DNA from: Microbacterium terregens
GTDB lineage: Bacteria > Actinomycetota > Actinomycetes > Actinomycetales > Microbacteriaceae
NCBI RefSeq assembly: GCF_039534975.1
Contig: NZ_BAAAWH010000001.1
Span: 1,736,001-1,800,000, forward strand
Direction: 5' to 3'
Length of the DNA stretch: 64,000 nt
The stretch's first letter is position 1, and the number at the start of each line of letters is the position of its first letter. Positions 1-7,995 of the stretch are shown piece after piece. The notes under the pieces are model-generated. The model was given only the letters and a program-made list of their open reading frames with translations, had not been told where the DNA came from and ran no database searches. The translations under genes and the position numbers were made by a program.

Positions 1-77
1 ACGCGACGGCGGGCCGTCACGCATCCTTCTACGGCGCGGCGGCCGAGCGGTTCTGTGAGGAACTCGAGTCGGCGTAG
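1..77 (+). CDS. C-terminal end of an unidentified protein (partial)
   Basis: An open frame runs from base 3 to a TAG at 75-77 and gives 24 residues ending in ERFCEELESA. The start is outside the window. The codons are GC-rich at the third position like the neighbouring genes, and the stop lies 3 nt from the stop of the convergent rhodanese gene. The fragment is too short for a family assignment. Confidence 0.55.
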   Translation, partial: ATAGRHASFYGAAAERFCEELESA

Positions 78-80
78 AGC

Positions 81-500
81 TCAGCCACCGACCGGTGCGC
101 GAACGACCATCACCCGCTCGTCGAACACACGGGGCAGTGCGCCCTCGTCATTCTCGGTCGGCTGGCCCTCGCGCAGCCAGTACTCGTAGCCGCCGATCAT
201 CTCCTTGACCGAATAGCCGAGCGCCGCGAACTCGATTGCGGCCTTGGTGCCCGCGTTGCATCCCGGACTCCAGCAGTAGACGACGACCGGGACGCTCGGA
301 TCGAGCTCGGCCGGCGCGCGGTGAACGATGTCCTGCCGCCGCATGTGGAGGGCTCCGGCCACGCGTCCTTGGGCCCAGGCCTCGTCGCTGCGCACGTCGA
401 CGAGCACGAACTGTGCGCCGGCTCGCCGGGCCGCGTACACGTCGGAGGCGTCGGTCTCGTGGGCGAGCTTGGCGGCGAAGTACGAAAGCGCATCGGTCAT
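81..500 (-). CDS. Rhodanese-like domain protein
   Basis: This is a 139-residue single-domain rhodanese, probably a cytoplasmic sulfurtransferase or persulfide carrier. The CH2A-type segment DVRSDEAWAQGRVAGA lies near residues 35-50, and the active-site loop carries Cys76 in YCWSPGCN. The loop is not the classical CRxGxR form, so substrate preference is open. No signal peptide is seen. The ATG at 500 lies 6 nt after a TAGCGT hexamer, suggesting an own leaderless promoter. It converges on the fragment at the window edge and is separated from qcrB by a terminator, so it is not part of the respiratory operon. Confidence 0.85.
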   Translation of the reverse strand: MTDALSYFAAKLAHETDASDVYAARRAGAQFVLVDVRSDEAWAQGRVAGALHMRRQDIVHRAPAELDPSVPVVVYCWSPGCNAGTKAAIEFAALGYSVKEMIGGYEYWLREGQPTENDEGALPRVFDERVMVVRAPVGG

Positions 501-506
501 TCCTTC

Positions 507-512
507 ACGCTA
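507..512 (-). promoter_or_regulatory. -10 hexamer TAGCGT of the rhodanese gene
   Basis: TAGCGT is followed by 6 nt (GAAGGA) and the ATG. Transcription would start at or next to the start codon. No -35 box is evident. GAAGGA could also act as a Shine-Dalgarno if transcription starts further upstream. Confidence 0.45.
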
Positions 513-595
513 CGGGGCGGGGGATACCGGGCGCGGGACCGGCCGGTCAGCGTTCGTCGGAATCCTGCCGCGTTCCGCGCGCGTGAAACGACGAT

Positions 596-632
596 GCCCC
601 GGCACGAACACGCGAGGGTGTCGTGCCGGGGC
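596..632 (-). terminator. Hairpin downstream of qcrB
   Basis: The arms GCCCCGGCACGA...CAC and GTGTCGTGCCGGGGC pair over 15 bp with a single bulged A and a 6-nt loop. The hairpin lies 19 nt after the qcrB stop and is the likely end of the ctaE-qcrCAB transcript. It lacks a clear U tract. Confidence 0.75.
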
Positions 633-650
633 ACCAAAGTCGTCGACTCG

Positions 651-2519
651 TTAGGAGCCGCGCTCCTTCTCACGGTTGCGCGGCTTCTTCGTGCCGTCAT
701 CGGAGACGATCACGTTGGACGGGCGAACCGCGGTCTCCGAGCTGTGCCCGTCGTCGATCGGCACCCGCGGAGCATCCGGGACTCCCGCGCGATCGTGCGC
801 GGCCTGGATCTCGGCGTCTTCCTCCGTGGCGATGTGCTCCAGCTCGTGGTGCTGGTGCACTGCTGCCGCGTCGAGTTCGGACTGCGTGAGCGGGGCGAGA
901 CGATCCTCGAACAGCGTGCGCGACAGCACCGCACGGATGTTCTCGTACCAGGGGATGCGTCCCTTGGCGTTCGGTCGCACGACGAGAGGCTCGTAGTTGT
1001 CGTTGTCGACGAGCTTCCAGCGCTCGTACTCATCCACCGGCTGGTGGACCTCGATGTACTCGCCACCGGGAAGGCGGACGATGCGACCGGACTCGTAGCC
1101 GTGCAGGGCGATCTCGCGGTCCTTCTTCTGCAGCGCGATGCAGATGCGCTTCGTCACGAAGTAGGCGATCACCGGCCCGAGGAACAGGAGCGCCTGCAAG
1201 CCGTGGATGACGCCTTCCATCGTGAGGTGGAAGTGCGTTGCGATGATGTCCGAGGATGCCGCGGCCCAGAGCACCGCGTAGAAGGTGACTCCGGCGGCAC
1301 CGATGGCCGTGCGCGTCGCGGCGTTGCGGGGACGCTGCGCGATGTGGTGTTCGCGCTTGTCTCCGGTGATCCACGCCTCGAGGAAGGGGTAGAGCAGCAC
1401 CGCGACGATGAACACGCCGATGATGACCAACGGCACGAGGATGTTGAACGACCAGGTGCGGTCCAGGAAGACGAACTCCCAGCCCGGCGGCACGAGCCGG
1501 AGCGCACCGTCGGCGAAGCCGATGTACCAGTCCGGCTGGGTCCCGGCGGACACCGGGGACGGGTCGTAGGGGCCGTAGTTCCAGATCGGGTTGATCGTGA
1601 ACAGCGAGGCGATCAGGACGATCACGCCGAACGTGATGAACAGGAACCCGCCCATCTTCGACATGTACACCGGCATCATCGGGTAGCCGACGACGTTGCT
1701 GTTCTTGCGGCCGGGACCGGCGAACTGAGTGTGCTTGTTGATCACCATCAGCATGAGGTGCAGCACGATCAGACCGACGAGGATCGCCGGCAGCAGCAGG
1801 ATGTGGAGGGTGTAGAGACGGCCCACGATCGCCACGCCAGGGAATTCACCGCCGAACAGCAGGAACGACGTCCAGGTGCCGATCAGCGGGATGCCCTTGA
1901 TCATCCCGTCGATGATGCGCAGACCGTTGCCGGAGAGCAGGTCATCGGGAAGGGAGTACCCGGTGAAGCCCTCGGCCATCGCCAGGATGAACAGGACGAA
2001 CCCGATCACCCAGTTCAGCTCGCGAGGCTTGCGGAATGCGCCGGTGAAGAAGATGCGGAGCATGTGCACGCCGATGCCGGCGACGAAGACGAGCGCGGCC
2101 CAGTGGTGGATCTGCCGGACGAGAAGTCCTCCGCGGATATCGAACGAGATGGCCAGCGAAGATTCCAGTGCGGCGGACATCTCGACGCCGCGCATGGGGA
2201 GGTACGCGCCCGTGTAGTGGGTGGGCACCATCGACGCCTGGAAGAAGAACGTCAGGAACGTTCCCGACAGCAGGATGACGACGAAGCTCCACAGCGCGAT
2301 CTCGCCGAGCATGAACGACCAGTGGTCGGGGAAGATCTTGCGACCCAGCTCCTTCACGAAGCCGGACAGACTGGTGCGCTCGTCGATGTAGTTCGCGGTG
2401 GCGCCGATGAAGCGGCCGCCCAGGGGCTTGCCGTCCTTACCGGTCGGAACCGTGGTCAGGTTCTCTTTGACGGCCGGCTCCTGGGTGAGGTTCTCGGTGG
2501 GGTGAGTTGACGTACTCAA
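651..2519 (-). CDS. qcrB: Cytochrome bc1 complex, cytochrome b subunit QcrB
   Basis: This 622-residue integral membrane protein is the quinol-oxidising core of complex III, which in actinobacteria forms a supercomplex with the aa3 oxidase. An amphipathic N-terminus is followed by transmembrane helices from about residue 75. The haem-ligand histidines lie in two helices, in segments such as RQIHHW/GVHMLRIF and LHILLLP/VLHLML, and the Qo-site region follows. The acidic C-terminal extension beyond about residue 540 is typical of actinobacterial QcrB. The start is TTG, overlapping the qcrA stop as ATTGA with GGGAG just upstream, which argues for translational coupling. Confidence 0.97.
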   Translation of the reverse strand: MSTSTHPTENLTQEPAVKENLTTVPTGKDGKPLGGRFIGATANYIDERTSLSGFVKELGRKIFPDHWSFMLGEIALWSFVVILLSGTFLTFFFQASMVPTHYTGAYLPMRGVEMSAALESSLAISFDIRGGLLVRQIHHWAALVFVAGIGVHMLRIFFTGAFRKPRELNWVIGFVLFILAMAEGFTGYSLPDDLLSGNGLRIIDGMIKGIPLIGTWTSFLLFGGEFPGVAIVGRLYTLHILLLPAILVGLIVLHLMLMVINKHTQFAGPGRKNSNVVGYPMMPVYMSKMGGFLFITFGVIVLIASLFTINPIWNYGPYDPSPVSAGTQPDWYIGFADGALRLVPPGWEFVFLDRTWSFNILVPLVIIGVFIVAVLLYPFLEAWITGDKREHHIAQRPRNAATRTAIGAAGVTFYAVLWAAASSDIIATHFHLTMEGVIHGLQALLFLGPVIAYFVTKRICIALQKKDREIALHGYESGRIVRLPGGEYIEVHQPVDEYERWKLVDNDNYEPLVVRPNAKGRIPWYENIRAVLSRTLFEDRLAPLTQSELDAAAVHQHHELEHIATEEDAEIQAAHDRAGVPDAPRVPIDDGHSSETAVRPSNVIVSDDGTKKPRNREKERGS

Positions 2520-3574
2520 TGGCGCTCCCAGAAGCTCGGCCCGACGGGTTCGGTGAAGTCGCTGCGGGCGACCAGGTATCCCTCATCGTCGATGGTGATC
2601 GGCAGCTGCGGCAGGGGTCGCGCGGCGGGGCCGAAGATGACGGCGGCGCCGTTCGCCACGTCGAACTGCGACTGGTGGCAGGGGCACAGCAGGTGGTGTG
2701 TCTGCTGCTCGTACAGCGCGACGGGGCAACCCACGTGGGTGCACACCTTCGAGTAGGCGACGATGCCGTCGTAGGACCAGTCGGCCTTCTCCGGCGTCTC
2801 GACGAGGTCTTCGGGCAGCAGGCGCATGAGCAGCACGATGGCCTTGGCCTTGGCCTCGAGGTAACCCTCCGAATGGCCGAGTGCGGCGAGGGCTTCGGGA
2901 ATCACGTGCACCGCAGAGCCGAGTGTGACGTCGGCAGCACGGATCGGCGTTCCCTCGGGATCGTGGGCAAGACGCATGCCCTGCGTCCACATGGTCTCCT
3001 CGAGGAGGGCCACCGGGTTCTCGCCCTCCGGAGCCAGTCCACGGAACAGGACGATGCCGGGTGCGACCGAGGCCACGACGGCGGCGATCAGCGAGTTGCG
3101 GATCATGACGCGCCGGCCGAACCCGGACTCCTCGTTGGCGTCCGCGAATGCCTGGACGGCGGCGGCGCGCGTCGTGTCGCGTCCGCGTGTGGCGTGACGG
3201 GGTTCGATGAACTCCTTGTCCGACATGATCGCTTTCGACCAGTGGATCGCTCCGAGGCCGAGCGCGAGCAGGGCAAGACCGATGCCGAGGCCGATGAAGA
3301 GATTGTTGTTGCGGATGTCGACGATCCGCCCGCTCTCGATCGGAAAGAGCATGTAGGCGGCGATCGCCCAGATGCTCGCCGCGACCGACAGGTAGAACAG
3401 CGTGTAGACCGTGCGGACGGCGCGCTTCGACGCTGCGGGGTCCTTGTCGGTCATCCTCTCGCGGTGAGGCGGGAGCACAGGGAGCTGCACCGGGTCGGAA
3501 ACCGCGACGGCGAGCCCGGGCGAGGGCTTCCAGGAAGCCCTTTCATGCTCGAGCGGGTCGTCATCGTGTGCCAT
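2516..3574 (-). CDS. qcrA: Cytochrome bc1 complex, Rieske iron-sulfur subunit QcrA
   Basis: This 352-residue subunit passes electrons from quinol to cytochrome c. It has the actinobacterial form: a cytoplasmic N-terminus, about three transmembrane helices, then the Rieske domain. The 2Fe-2S ligands are in CTHVGCP (from Cys278) and CPCHQSQFD (297-305), with both Cys/His pairs and the two disulfide cysteines present. It overlaps qcrB by 4 nt and follows qcrC by 33 nt in one operon. Confidence 0.97.
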   Translation of the reverse strand: MAHDDDPLEHERASWKPSPGLAVAVSDPVQLPVLPPHRERMTDKDPAASKRAVRTVYTLFYLSVAASIWAIAAYMLFPIESGRIVDIRNNNLFIGLGIGLALLALGLGAIHWSKAIMSDKEFIEPRHATRGRDTTRAAAVQAFADANEESGFGRRVMIRNSLIAAVVASVAPGIVLFRGLAPEGENPVALLEETMWTQGMRLAHDPEGTPIRAADVTLGSAVHVIPEALAALGHSEGYLEAKAKAIVLLMRLLPEDLVETPEKADWSYDGIVAYSKVCTHVGCPVALYEQQTHHLLCPCHQSQFDVANGAAVIFGPAARPLPQLPITIDDEGYLVARSDFTEPVGPSFWERH

Positions 3575-3607
3575 GGTGATCCTCGTTCGTACGGTGTTCG
3601 AAATCGG

Positions 3608-4408
3608 TCAGTTGGACTTCGCCGTGATCCACACGGTGATGGCGATCAGACCGCCGATGCCGAAGATCCAGATGAACAGGCCTTCGGAAACGGGTCCGAG
3701 GGAGCCGAGCGTGAATCCGCCGGGCGACTCGTTCTCCTGCATGAACAGGAGTGAGGAGATGATGTCGCGCTTGTCTTCGGCCGTCAGGTTCACGTCGTTG
3801 AAGACGGGCATGTTCTGCGGTCCGGTGACCATCGCGGCGTACATGTGCAGAGCGCTGGTCTGACCCAGCGCGGGGGCGTACTTGCCCTCCGTGAGGGCAC
3901 CGCCGGCGGCGGCGACGTTGTGGCACATTGCGCAGTTGATGCGGAACAGCTCGGCTCCGCGCGCGACATCCCCCTCGCCGTCGAGCACTTCCTCAGTGGG
4001 GAAGGTCGGGCCGGGAGCGGTCGACTGCACGTAGGCGGCCATCGCGAGGACCTGCTCGTGCGTGAACTGCACGGGCTTCTGCGGAGCCTGAGGCGCCTGT
4101 GCCTGCAACGGCATACGTCCGGTGGCGACCTGGAATTCGACGGACAGCTCGCCCACTCCGAACAGGGATGGACCGTTGGTGGAGCCCTGCAGGTCGAGAC
4201 CGTGGCAGGTTGCACAGTTCGCCTGGAAGAGCTTCTTTCCGTCTTCGACGGTCAGCGCCGATGAGACGGCGGTGTCGGCGTTCGCTGCCATTGCAGCGGA
4301 AGCACCGGCGTAAACGCCGCCTGTGATCAGGAGGCCGATGCCGATGAGGGCTGCCGCCGCCCAGGGACTGCGACGGCCGTTCGAGCGGCGCTTGGACTCA
4401 CGTGCCAT
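3608..4408 (-). CDS. qcrC: Cytochrome bc1 complex, dihaem cytochrome c subunit QcrC
   Basis: The protein has 266 residues with an N-terminal signal anchor (about 17-40), two c-type haem motifs, CATCH (65-69) and CAMCH (about 158), and a C-terminal membrane helix (about 243-263). This fused dihaem subunit replaces a soluble cytochrome c in actinobacteria and hands electrons directly to the oxidase. It lies 17 nt after ctaE in the same operon. Confidence 0.97.
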   Translation of the reverse strand: MARESKRRSNGRRSPWAAAALIGIGLLITGGVYAGASAAMAANADTAVSSALTVEDGKKLFQANCATCHGLDLQGSTNGPSLFGVGELSVEFQVATGRMPLQAQAPQAPQKPVQFTHEQVLAMAAYVQSTAPGPTFPTEEVLDGEGDVARGAELFRINCAMCHNVAAAGGALTEGKYAPALGQTSALHMYAAMVTGPQNMPVFNDVNLTAEDKRDIISSLLFMQENESPGGFTLGSLGPVSEGLFIWIFGIGGLIAITVWITAKSN

Positions 4409-4425
4409 TTCGGAAAAGCTCCGCT

Positions 4426-5058
4426 CTATTTCAGGAAGTAGATGACGAGGAAGAGGGCGATCCAGACGACGTCGACGAAGTGCCAGTAGTACGACACCAC
4501 GATCGAGGTGGTCATCTCCTTGCGCCCGAAGTTCTTGACGGCATACGCCCGGCCGATCACGAGGAGGAACGCGAGCAGACCACCCGTGACGTGCAGCGCG
4601 TGGAAGCCCGTTGTGAGGTAGAACGCGGAGGCGTAGGAGTCGGAAGAGATCGGCATCCCCTCAGCGACCAGCTGCGCGTACTCCCACACCTGGCCGGAGA
4701 CGAAGATCGCTCCGAGAGCGAAGGTCAGCCAGAACCACTCGACCATTCCCCAGCCGAGCCATCCGCGCTTCTTGGTCGAGTAGGGCTGGAAGCGCTCGGC
4801 GGCGAAGACGCCCATCTGGCACGTGACCGAAGACAGCACGAGGATGATCGTGTTGACGGTCGCATAGGGGACGTTCAGCAGCTCGGTTCGTTCCGCCCAC
4901 AGCTCGGGAGACGTGCTGCGCAGAGTGAAGTAGATCGCGAAGAGCCCCGCGAAGAACATCACCTCGCTGCCGAGCCAGACGATCGTGCCAACAGCGACCG
5001 GGTCGGGACGCTTGACCGAGCGCATGGCCTGAGAGTAGGTCGCTGTCGTGGTTGTCAC
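4426..5058 (-). CDS. ctaE: Cytochrome c oxidase subunit III CtaE
   Basis: The protein has 210 residues and five predicted membrane helices, matching the short actinobacterial subunit III. Motifs such as [13 protein letters not shown] near the first helix and [10 protein letters not shown] near the fourth are typical. It is the first gene of the ctaE-qcrC-qcrA-qcrB operon. The start is GTG at 5058, 6 nt after a CATAAT hexamer, so the operon mRNA may be leaderless. The same order beside trpD is known in mycobacteria. Confidence 0.96.
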   Translation of the reverse strand: MTTTTATYSQAMRSVKRPDPVAVGTIVWLGSEVMFFAGLFAIYFTLRSTSPELWAERTELLNVPYATVNTIILVLSSVTCQMGVFAAERFQPYSTKKRGWLGWGMVEWFWLTFALGAIFVSGQVWEYAQLVAEGMPISSDSYASAFYLTTGFHALHVTGGLLAFLLVIGRAYAVKNFGRKEMTTSIVVSYYWHFVDVVWIALFLVIYFLK

Positions 5059-5064
5059 CCCTTC

Positions 5065-5070
5065 ATTATG
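5065..5070 (-). promoter_or_regulatory. -10 hexamer CATAAT of the ctaE-qcrCAB operon
   Basis: CATAAT is one base from the TATAAT consensus and is placed 6 nt before the GTG of ctaE. No -35 consensus was found at 16-18 nt. It is the only good -10 candidate upstream of the respiratory operon. Confidence 0.5.
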
Positions 5071-5239
5071 GCCGATTCCGGCGCGGTATTTTCCATCCCG
5101 GCGGGCGAATCGGGCCCGCTCCGACTTCGTGCCACTCCAGAGACCGCCGAGAGTCCGCCGGGAATGTCGCCAGAGGACGCCGAGAGGCCAGGTTGCTGCA
5201 GCGCGGTCCGGCCGGCAATCGCCCGGCGTGTCGCGCGGC

Positions 5240-5245
5240 TAGGCT
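5240..5245 (+). promoter_or_regulatory. -10 hexamer TAGGCT of trpD
   Basis: TAGGCT lies 8 nt before the trpD ATG, and no Shine-Dalgarno sits between them. This fits a leaderless or near-leaderless transcript. Confidence 0.45.
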
Positions 5246-5253
5246 CTTGGCTC

Positions 5254-6315
5254 ATGGCGGAGTTGTACACCTGGCCCGGAATTCTCACCACGCTGGTTGA
5301 CGGGCGCGACCTCAGCGTCTCCGAGTCGACGTGGGCGATGCGGCAGATCATGACCGGTTCGGCGACCCCTTCGCAGCTGTCCGGATTCCTCGTGGCACTG
5401 CGCGTCAAGGGTGAGACGGTCGACGAGATCGTCGGGTTCCGGGACGCGATCCTCGAGGCGGCGCTGCCGCTGCCGGTGGATGCGAACGTCCTGGACATCG
5501 TCGGCACCGGCGGCGACAGATTCGGCACCGTCAACATCTCGACCATGGCCGCTGTCGTCGCCGCGGCATCCGGTATTCCCGTGGTCAAGCACGGCAACCG
5601 GGCGGCGAGTTCGGCGTCGGGTTCGTCCGACGTGCTCGCGGCGCTGGGACTGGACCTGACCATCACGCCCGAGCAAGTCGCTGAGACCCTGTCCCGCGCG
5701 GGGATCACGTTCGCGTTCGCCTCCGCGTTCCACCCGGGCTTCCGCCACGCCGGCGCCACCCGCCTCGAGTTGGGTGTGCCGACCGTCTTCAACTTCCTCG
5801 GGCCCCTGTGCAACCCCGCGCGTGCCGAGGCCAACGCGGTCGGCGTCGCGCAGCTGGACCGCGTGCCGTTGATCACAGGTGTCTTCCGGACCCGCGGCGC
5901 GACGGCGCTGGTGTTCCGCGGCGACGACGGGTTGGACGAGCTGACCACGACCGGCCACAGCAGACTGTGGGAGGTGAGCCGGGGCGACATCCATGAGCAC
6001 GACCTGGATCCGCGCGATCTGGGCATCCCGGTTGCCGATATCAACGACCTGCTCGGGGGCGATCCGGCGCACAACGCGCAGGTGGTGCACCGCGTCTTCG
6101 CGGGCGACCAGGGCCCGGTGCGGGACATCGTGCTGCTCAATGCTGCGGCCGGCATCGTCGCGTTCGAGCTCTTCCAGGACGCGACACAGGTTCAGCGGCC
6201 GATTCTGGAGCGCCTCGCCGCGGCGAAGGACGTCGCCGCCGAGGCGATCGACAGCGGCGCGGCAGCCCAGAAGCTGCAGACCTGGGTCGAGGCCACCCGC
6301 TCGTACGCGGACTGA
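5254..6315 (+). CDS. trpD: Anthranilate phosphoribosyltransferase
   Basis: This 353-residue enzyme transfers phosphoribose from PRPP to anthranilate, the second step of tryptophan synthesis. The glycine-rich PRPP loop GTGGDRFGTVNIST begins near residue 84, followed by KHGNRAASS and the NFLGPLCNPA segment that shapes the anthranilate site. Length is normal for a stand-alone TrpD. The ATG at 5254 is chosen because family similarity begins there and a -10 hexamer precedes it; the longer upstream reading frame runs antisense through ctaE. It stands divergent from the respiratory operon, away from other trp genes. Confidence 0.96.
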   Translation: MAELYTWPGILTTLVDGRDLSVSESTWAMRQIMTGSATPSQLSGFLVALRVKGETVDEIVGFRDAILEAALPLPVDANVLDIVGTGGDRFGTVNISTMAAVVAAASGIPVVKHGNRAASSASGSSDVLAALGLDLTITPEQVAETLSRAGITFAFASAFHPGFRHAGATRLELGVPTVFNFLGPLCNPARAEANAVGVAQLDRVPLITGVFRTRGATALVFRGDDGLDELTTTGHSRLWEVSRGDIHEHDLDPRDLGIPVADINDLLGGDPAHNAQVVHRVFAGDQGPVRDIVLLNAAAGIVAFELFQDATQVQRPILERLAAAKDVAAEAIDSGAAAQKLQTWVEATRSYAD

Positions 6316-6370
6316 GGATCTGATGTCGATCGGCTGACACCGACACTTACCTCGTTGCGCCGGGCGCGGC

Positions 6371-6376
6371 TAGCGT
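6371..6376 (+). promoter_or_regulatory. -10 hexamer TAGCGT of the membrane protein gene
   Basis: TAGCGT lies 35 nt before the ATG at 6412. It would give a short leader of about 28 nt that carries the AGGAGG ribosome binding site at 6401-6406. Confidence 0.4.
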
Positions 6377-6411
6377 GAAGACACACGCACCACCGAATGC
6401 AGGAGGATGCC

Positions 6412-6915
6412 ATGACCGACGCCCCGATCACCGCCGCCGACACGGCGGCCGCCGTGGAACCGCCCGCCCGCAGCCTCAGGCTCGTCAAGGTCGCCGGCAT
6501 CCTCGGCATCCTGGGCGGGATCGCGCTGATCCTGGTCGGGGTCGTCATCTGGATCGCGGTGTCGATGCAGCTGCAGGCCGAGAGCATCACGATCCCCGAC
6601 GACGCGATGGCGTTCCAGGGCCAGACGGTCGCCGGTCCCTTCACGGCGTATGTGCAAGCCGACATCATCCAGCACCATGCCCTGGAAGCTTCCGGCGGCA
6701 AGACCTACGCCGAACTCGCGCAGGACGATCCGGTGCGCCAGACCATGATGACCGCATCGTTCTTGCGGGCGTCACTGTTCACTTCCGTCGTCTCGTTCGG
6801 TGTCGCCGCATTCGCGATCGGCGTCGGCATCCTGTCGATCCTGTTCGGCTGGGCCATCCACCGGCTCGCGAGCGCCCCCGTCGTGATCAAGCGGTCGACT
6901 CTCGCCGAGGCGTGA
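6412..6915 (+). CDS. Two-helix membrane protein of unknown function
   Basis: The protein has 167 residues with two membrane helices, around 25-46 and 127-152, joined by an extracytoplasmic loop of about 80 residues containing QADIIQHHALEASGGKTYAEL. Similar actinobacterial proteins are often labelled 'aromatic ring-opening dioxygenase LigA', but nothing here resembles a dioxygenase active site. The ATG is chosen for the strong AGGAGG 5 nt upstream. It precedes the PHP gene by 16 nt and may be cotranscribed with it. Confidence 0.8.
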   Translation: MTDAPITAADTAAAVEPPARSLRLVKVAGILGILGGIALILVGVVIWIAVSMQLQAESITIPDDAMAFQGQTVAGPFTAYVQADIIQHHALEASGGKTYAELAQDDPVRQTMMTASFLRASLFTSVVSFGVAAFAIGVGILSILFGWAIHRLASAPVVIKRSTLAEA

Positions 6916-6931
6916 CCACGCCCTCTCGAAG

Positions 6932-7927
6932 ATGCACCCCTCCGACGCGCTGAACGAGATCGCGACTCTGCTGGAGCGCGAGCGGTCGTCTCGGTACAAA
7001 TCCAAGGCCTTCCGCACGGCCGCTGACGCGATCGCCGGACTCAGCGACGAAGACCTGCGGGATGCTGCCGCCCTGCGTCGCCGCAAGGGGATCGGCGAGT
7101 CCACGTTCGCGGTCATCTCCGAGGCGCTCGAGGGGCGCGTGCCCGGCTACCTGGTGGACCTGCGCGAGCGGGCGGGAGTGCAGCGGAGCTCGACGCTGCG
7201 CGGGATGCTGCGCGGCGACCTGCACAGCCACAGCGACTGGTCGGACGGCCTGACGTCGATCGATCTCATGGTGGAGGCTGCTCGGACCCTGGGGCATGAA
7301 TACCTGGCGCTGACGGACCATTCACCGCGGCTTCGGGTGGCGAACGGCCTGTCACCGGAACGACTTCGTGCGCAACTGGACATCGTCAAAGGCATGAGCG
7401 GCGACGGCTTCACCCTGCTGTCCGGCATCGAGGTCGACATCCTCGAGGCGGGCGGGCTCGACCAGGAGCCGGATCTGCTGGATGAACTGGACGTCGTGGT
7501 GGCATCCGCCCACTCGAAGCTGCGCATGGATCGCGGACCGATGACCCGGCGGCTGGTGGCCGCCGTGTCCGACCCACGGGTCGACGTGTTGGGGCACGTC
7601 ACCGGGCGGCTCGTGGAGGGCTCCCGCGGCACGCGTCCCCCCTCGAGCATCGACGCGCGAGCCGTGTTCGAGGCGTGCGCGGCGAACGGTGTCGCTGTGG
7701 AGATCAACTCCCGCCCCGAGCGACAGGATCCGCCTGACGAGATGATCGCGATCGCGCTCGAGCTCGGATGCCTCTTCTCGATCGATTCCGACGCGCATGC
7801 GCCCGGCCAGCTGTCGCTGCTCGACTACGGCGCGGAACGCGCGGAAAGGGCCGGGGTGCCGCCCGAGCGCGTCGTGACCACGTGGTCCCTGGAGCGGCTC
7901 CGGGAGTGGACATCGCGCCGGCACTGA
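6932..7927 (+). CDS. PHP-domain phosphoesterase with helix-hairpin-helix N-terminus
   Basis: The protein has 331 residues. The first about 85 look like a helix-hairpin-helix unit as in the PolX C-terminal half (RRRKGIGESTFAVISEAL). The PHP metallophosphoesterase domain follows, with metal-binding motifs DLHSHSDWSDG (about 95-105), LTDHS (about 128), GIEVDI and SAHSK, and the late SIDSDAHAP. No polymerase domain is present. It resembles stand-alone PHP proteins such as YcdX-like phosphatases or the PolX PHP module; the DNA-binding-like N-terminus makes a role on nucleic acid possible. Confidence 0.88.
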   Translation: MHPSDALNEIATLLERERSSRYKSKAFRTAADAIAGLSDEDLRDAAALRRRKGIGESTFAVISEALEGRVPGYLVDLRERAGVQRSSTLRGMLRGDLHSHSDWSDGLTSIDLMVEAARTLGHEYLALTDHSPRLRVANGLSPERLRAQLDIVKGMSGDGFTLLSGIEVDILEAGGLDQEPDLLDELDVVVASAHSKLRMDRGPMTRRLVAAVSDPRVDVLGHVTGRLVEGSRGTRPPSSIDARAVFEACAANGVAVEINSRPERQDPPDEMIAIALELGCLFSIDSDAHAPGQLSLLDYGAERAERAGVPPERVVTTWSLERLREWTSRRH

Positions 7928-7944
7928 CCGGGGCGCCGGGAAGG

Positions 7945-7950
7945 TACCGT
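7945..7950 (+). promoter_or_regulatory. -10 hexamer TACCGT before the MFS leader ORF
   Basis: TACCGT lies 6 nt before a GTG at 7957, the same spacing seen at many starts in this window. It would drive the leader ORF and the MFS gene. Confidence 0.45.
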
Positions 7951-7956
7951 CGAGCG

Positions 7957-7995
7957 GTGACGTTCCTGCAGACCCGTCCGCGGGAACCCGCGTGA
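7957..7995 (+). CDS. Possible 12-residue leader peptide of the MFS gene
   Basis: GTG at 7957 opens a 12-codon frame reading MTFLQTRPREPA, whose TGA overlaps the GTG of the transporter gene as GTGA (7992-7995). The start lies 6 nt after a TACCGT hexamer. A leaderless peptide of this kind would carry ribosomes to the transporter start by translational coupling. There is no protein-level evidence, and the same bases could simply be 5' leader. Confidence 0.4.
   Translation: MTFLQTRPREPA

Noticed and set aside
321..2510. Long plus-strand open frame antisense to qcrB (729 codons)
   Set aside because: Arg/His/Asp/Val-rich shadow of a GC-rich gene in the opposite phase; QcrB on the other strand is certain.
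4402..5253. N-terminal extension of the trpD reading frame
   Set aside because: It runs antisense through ctaE and adds no domain; ATG 5254 matches the TrpD N-terminus.
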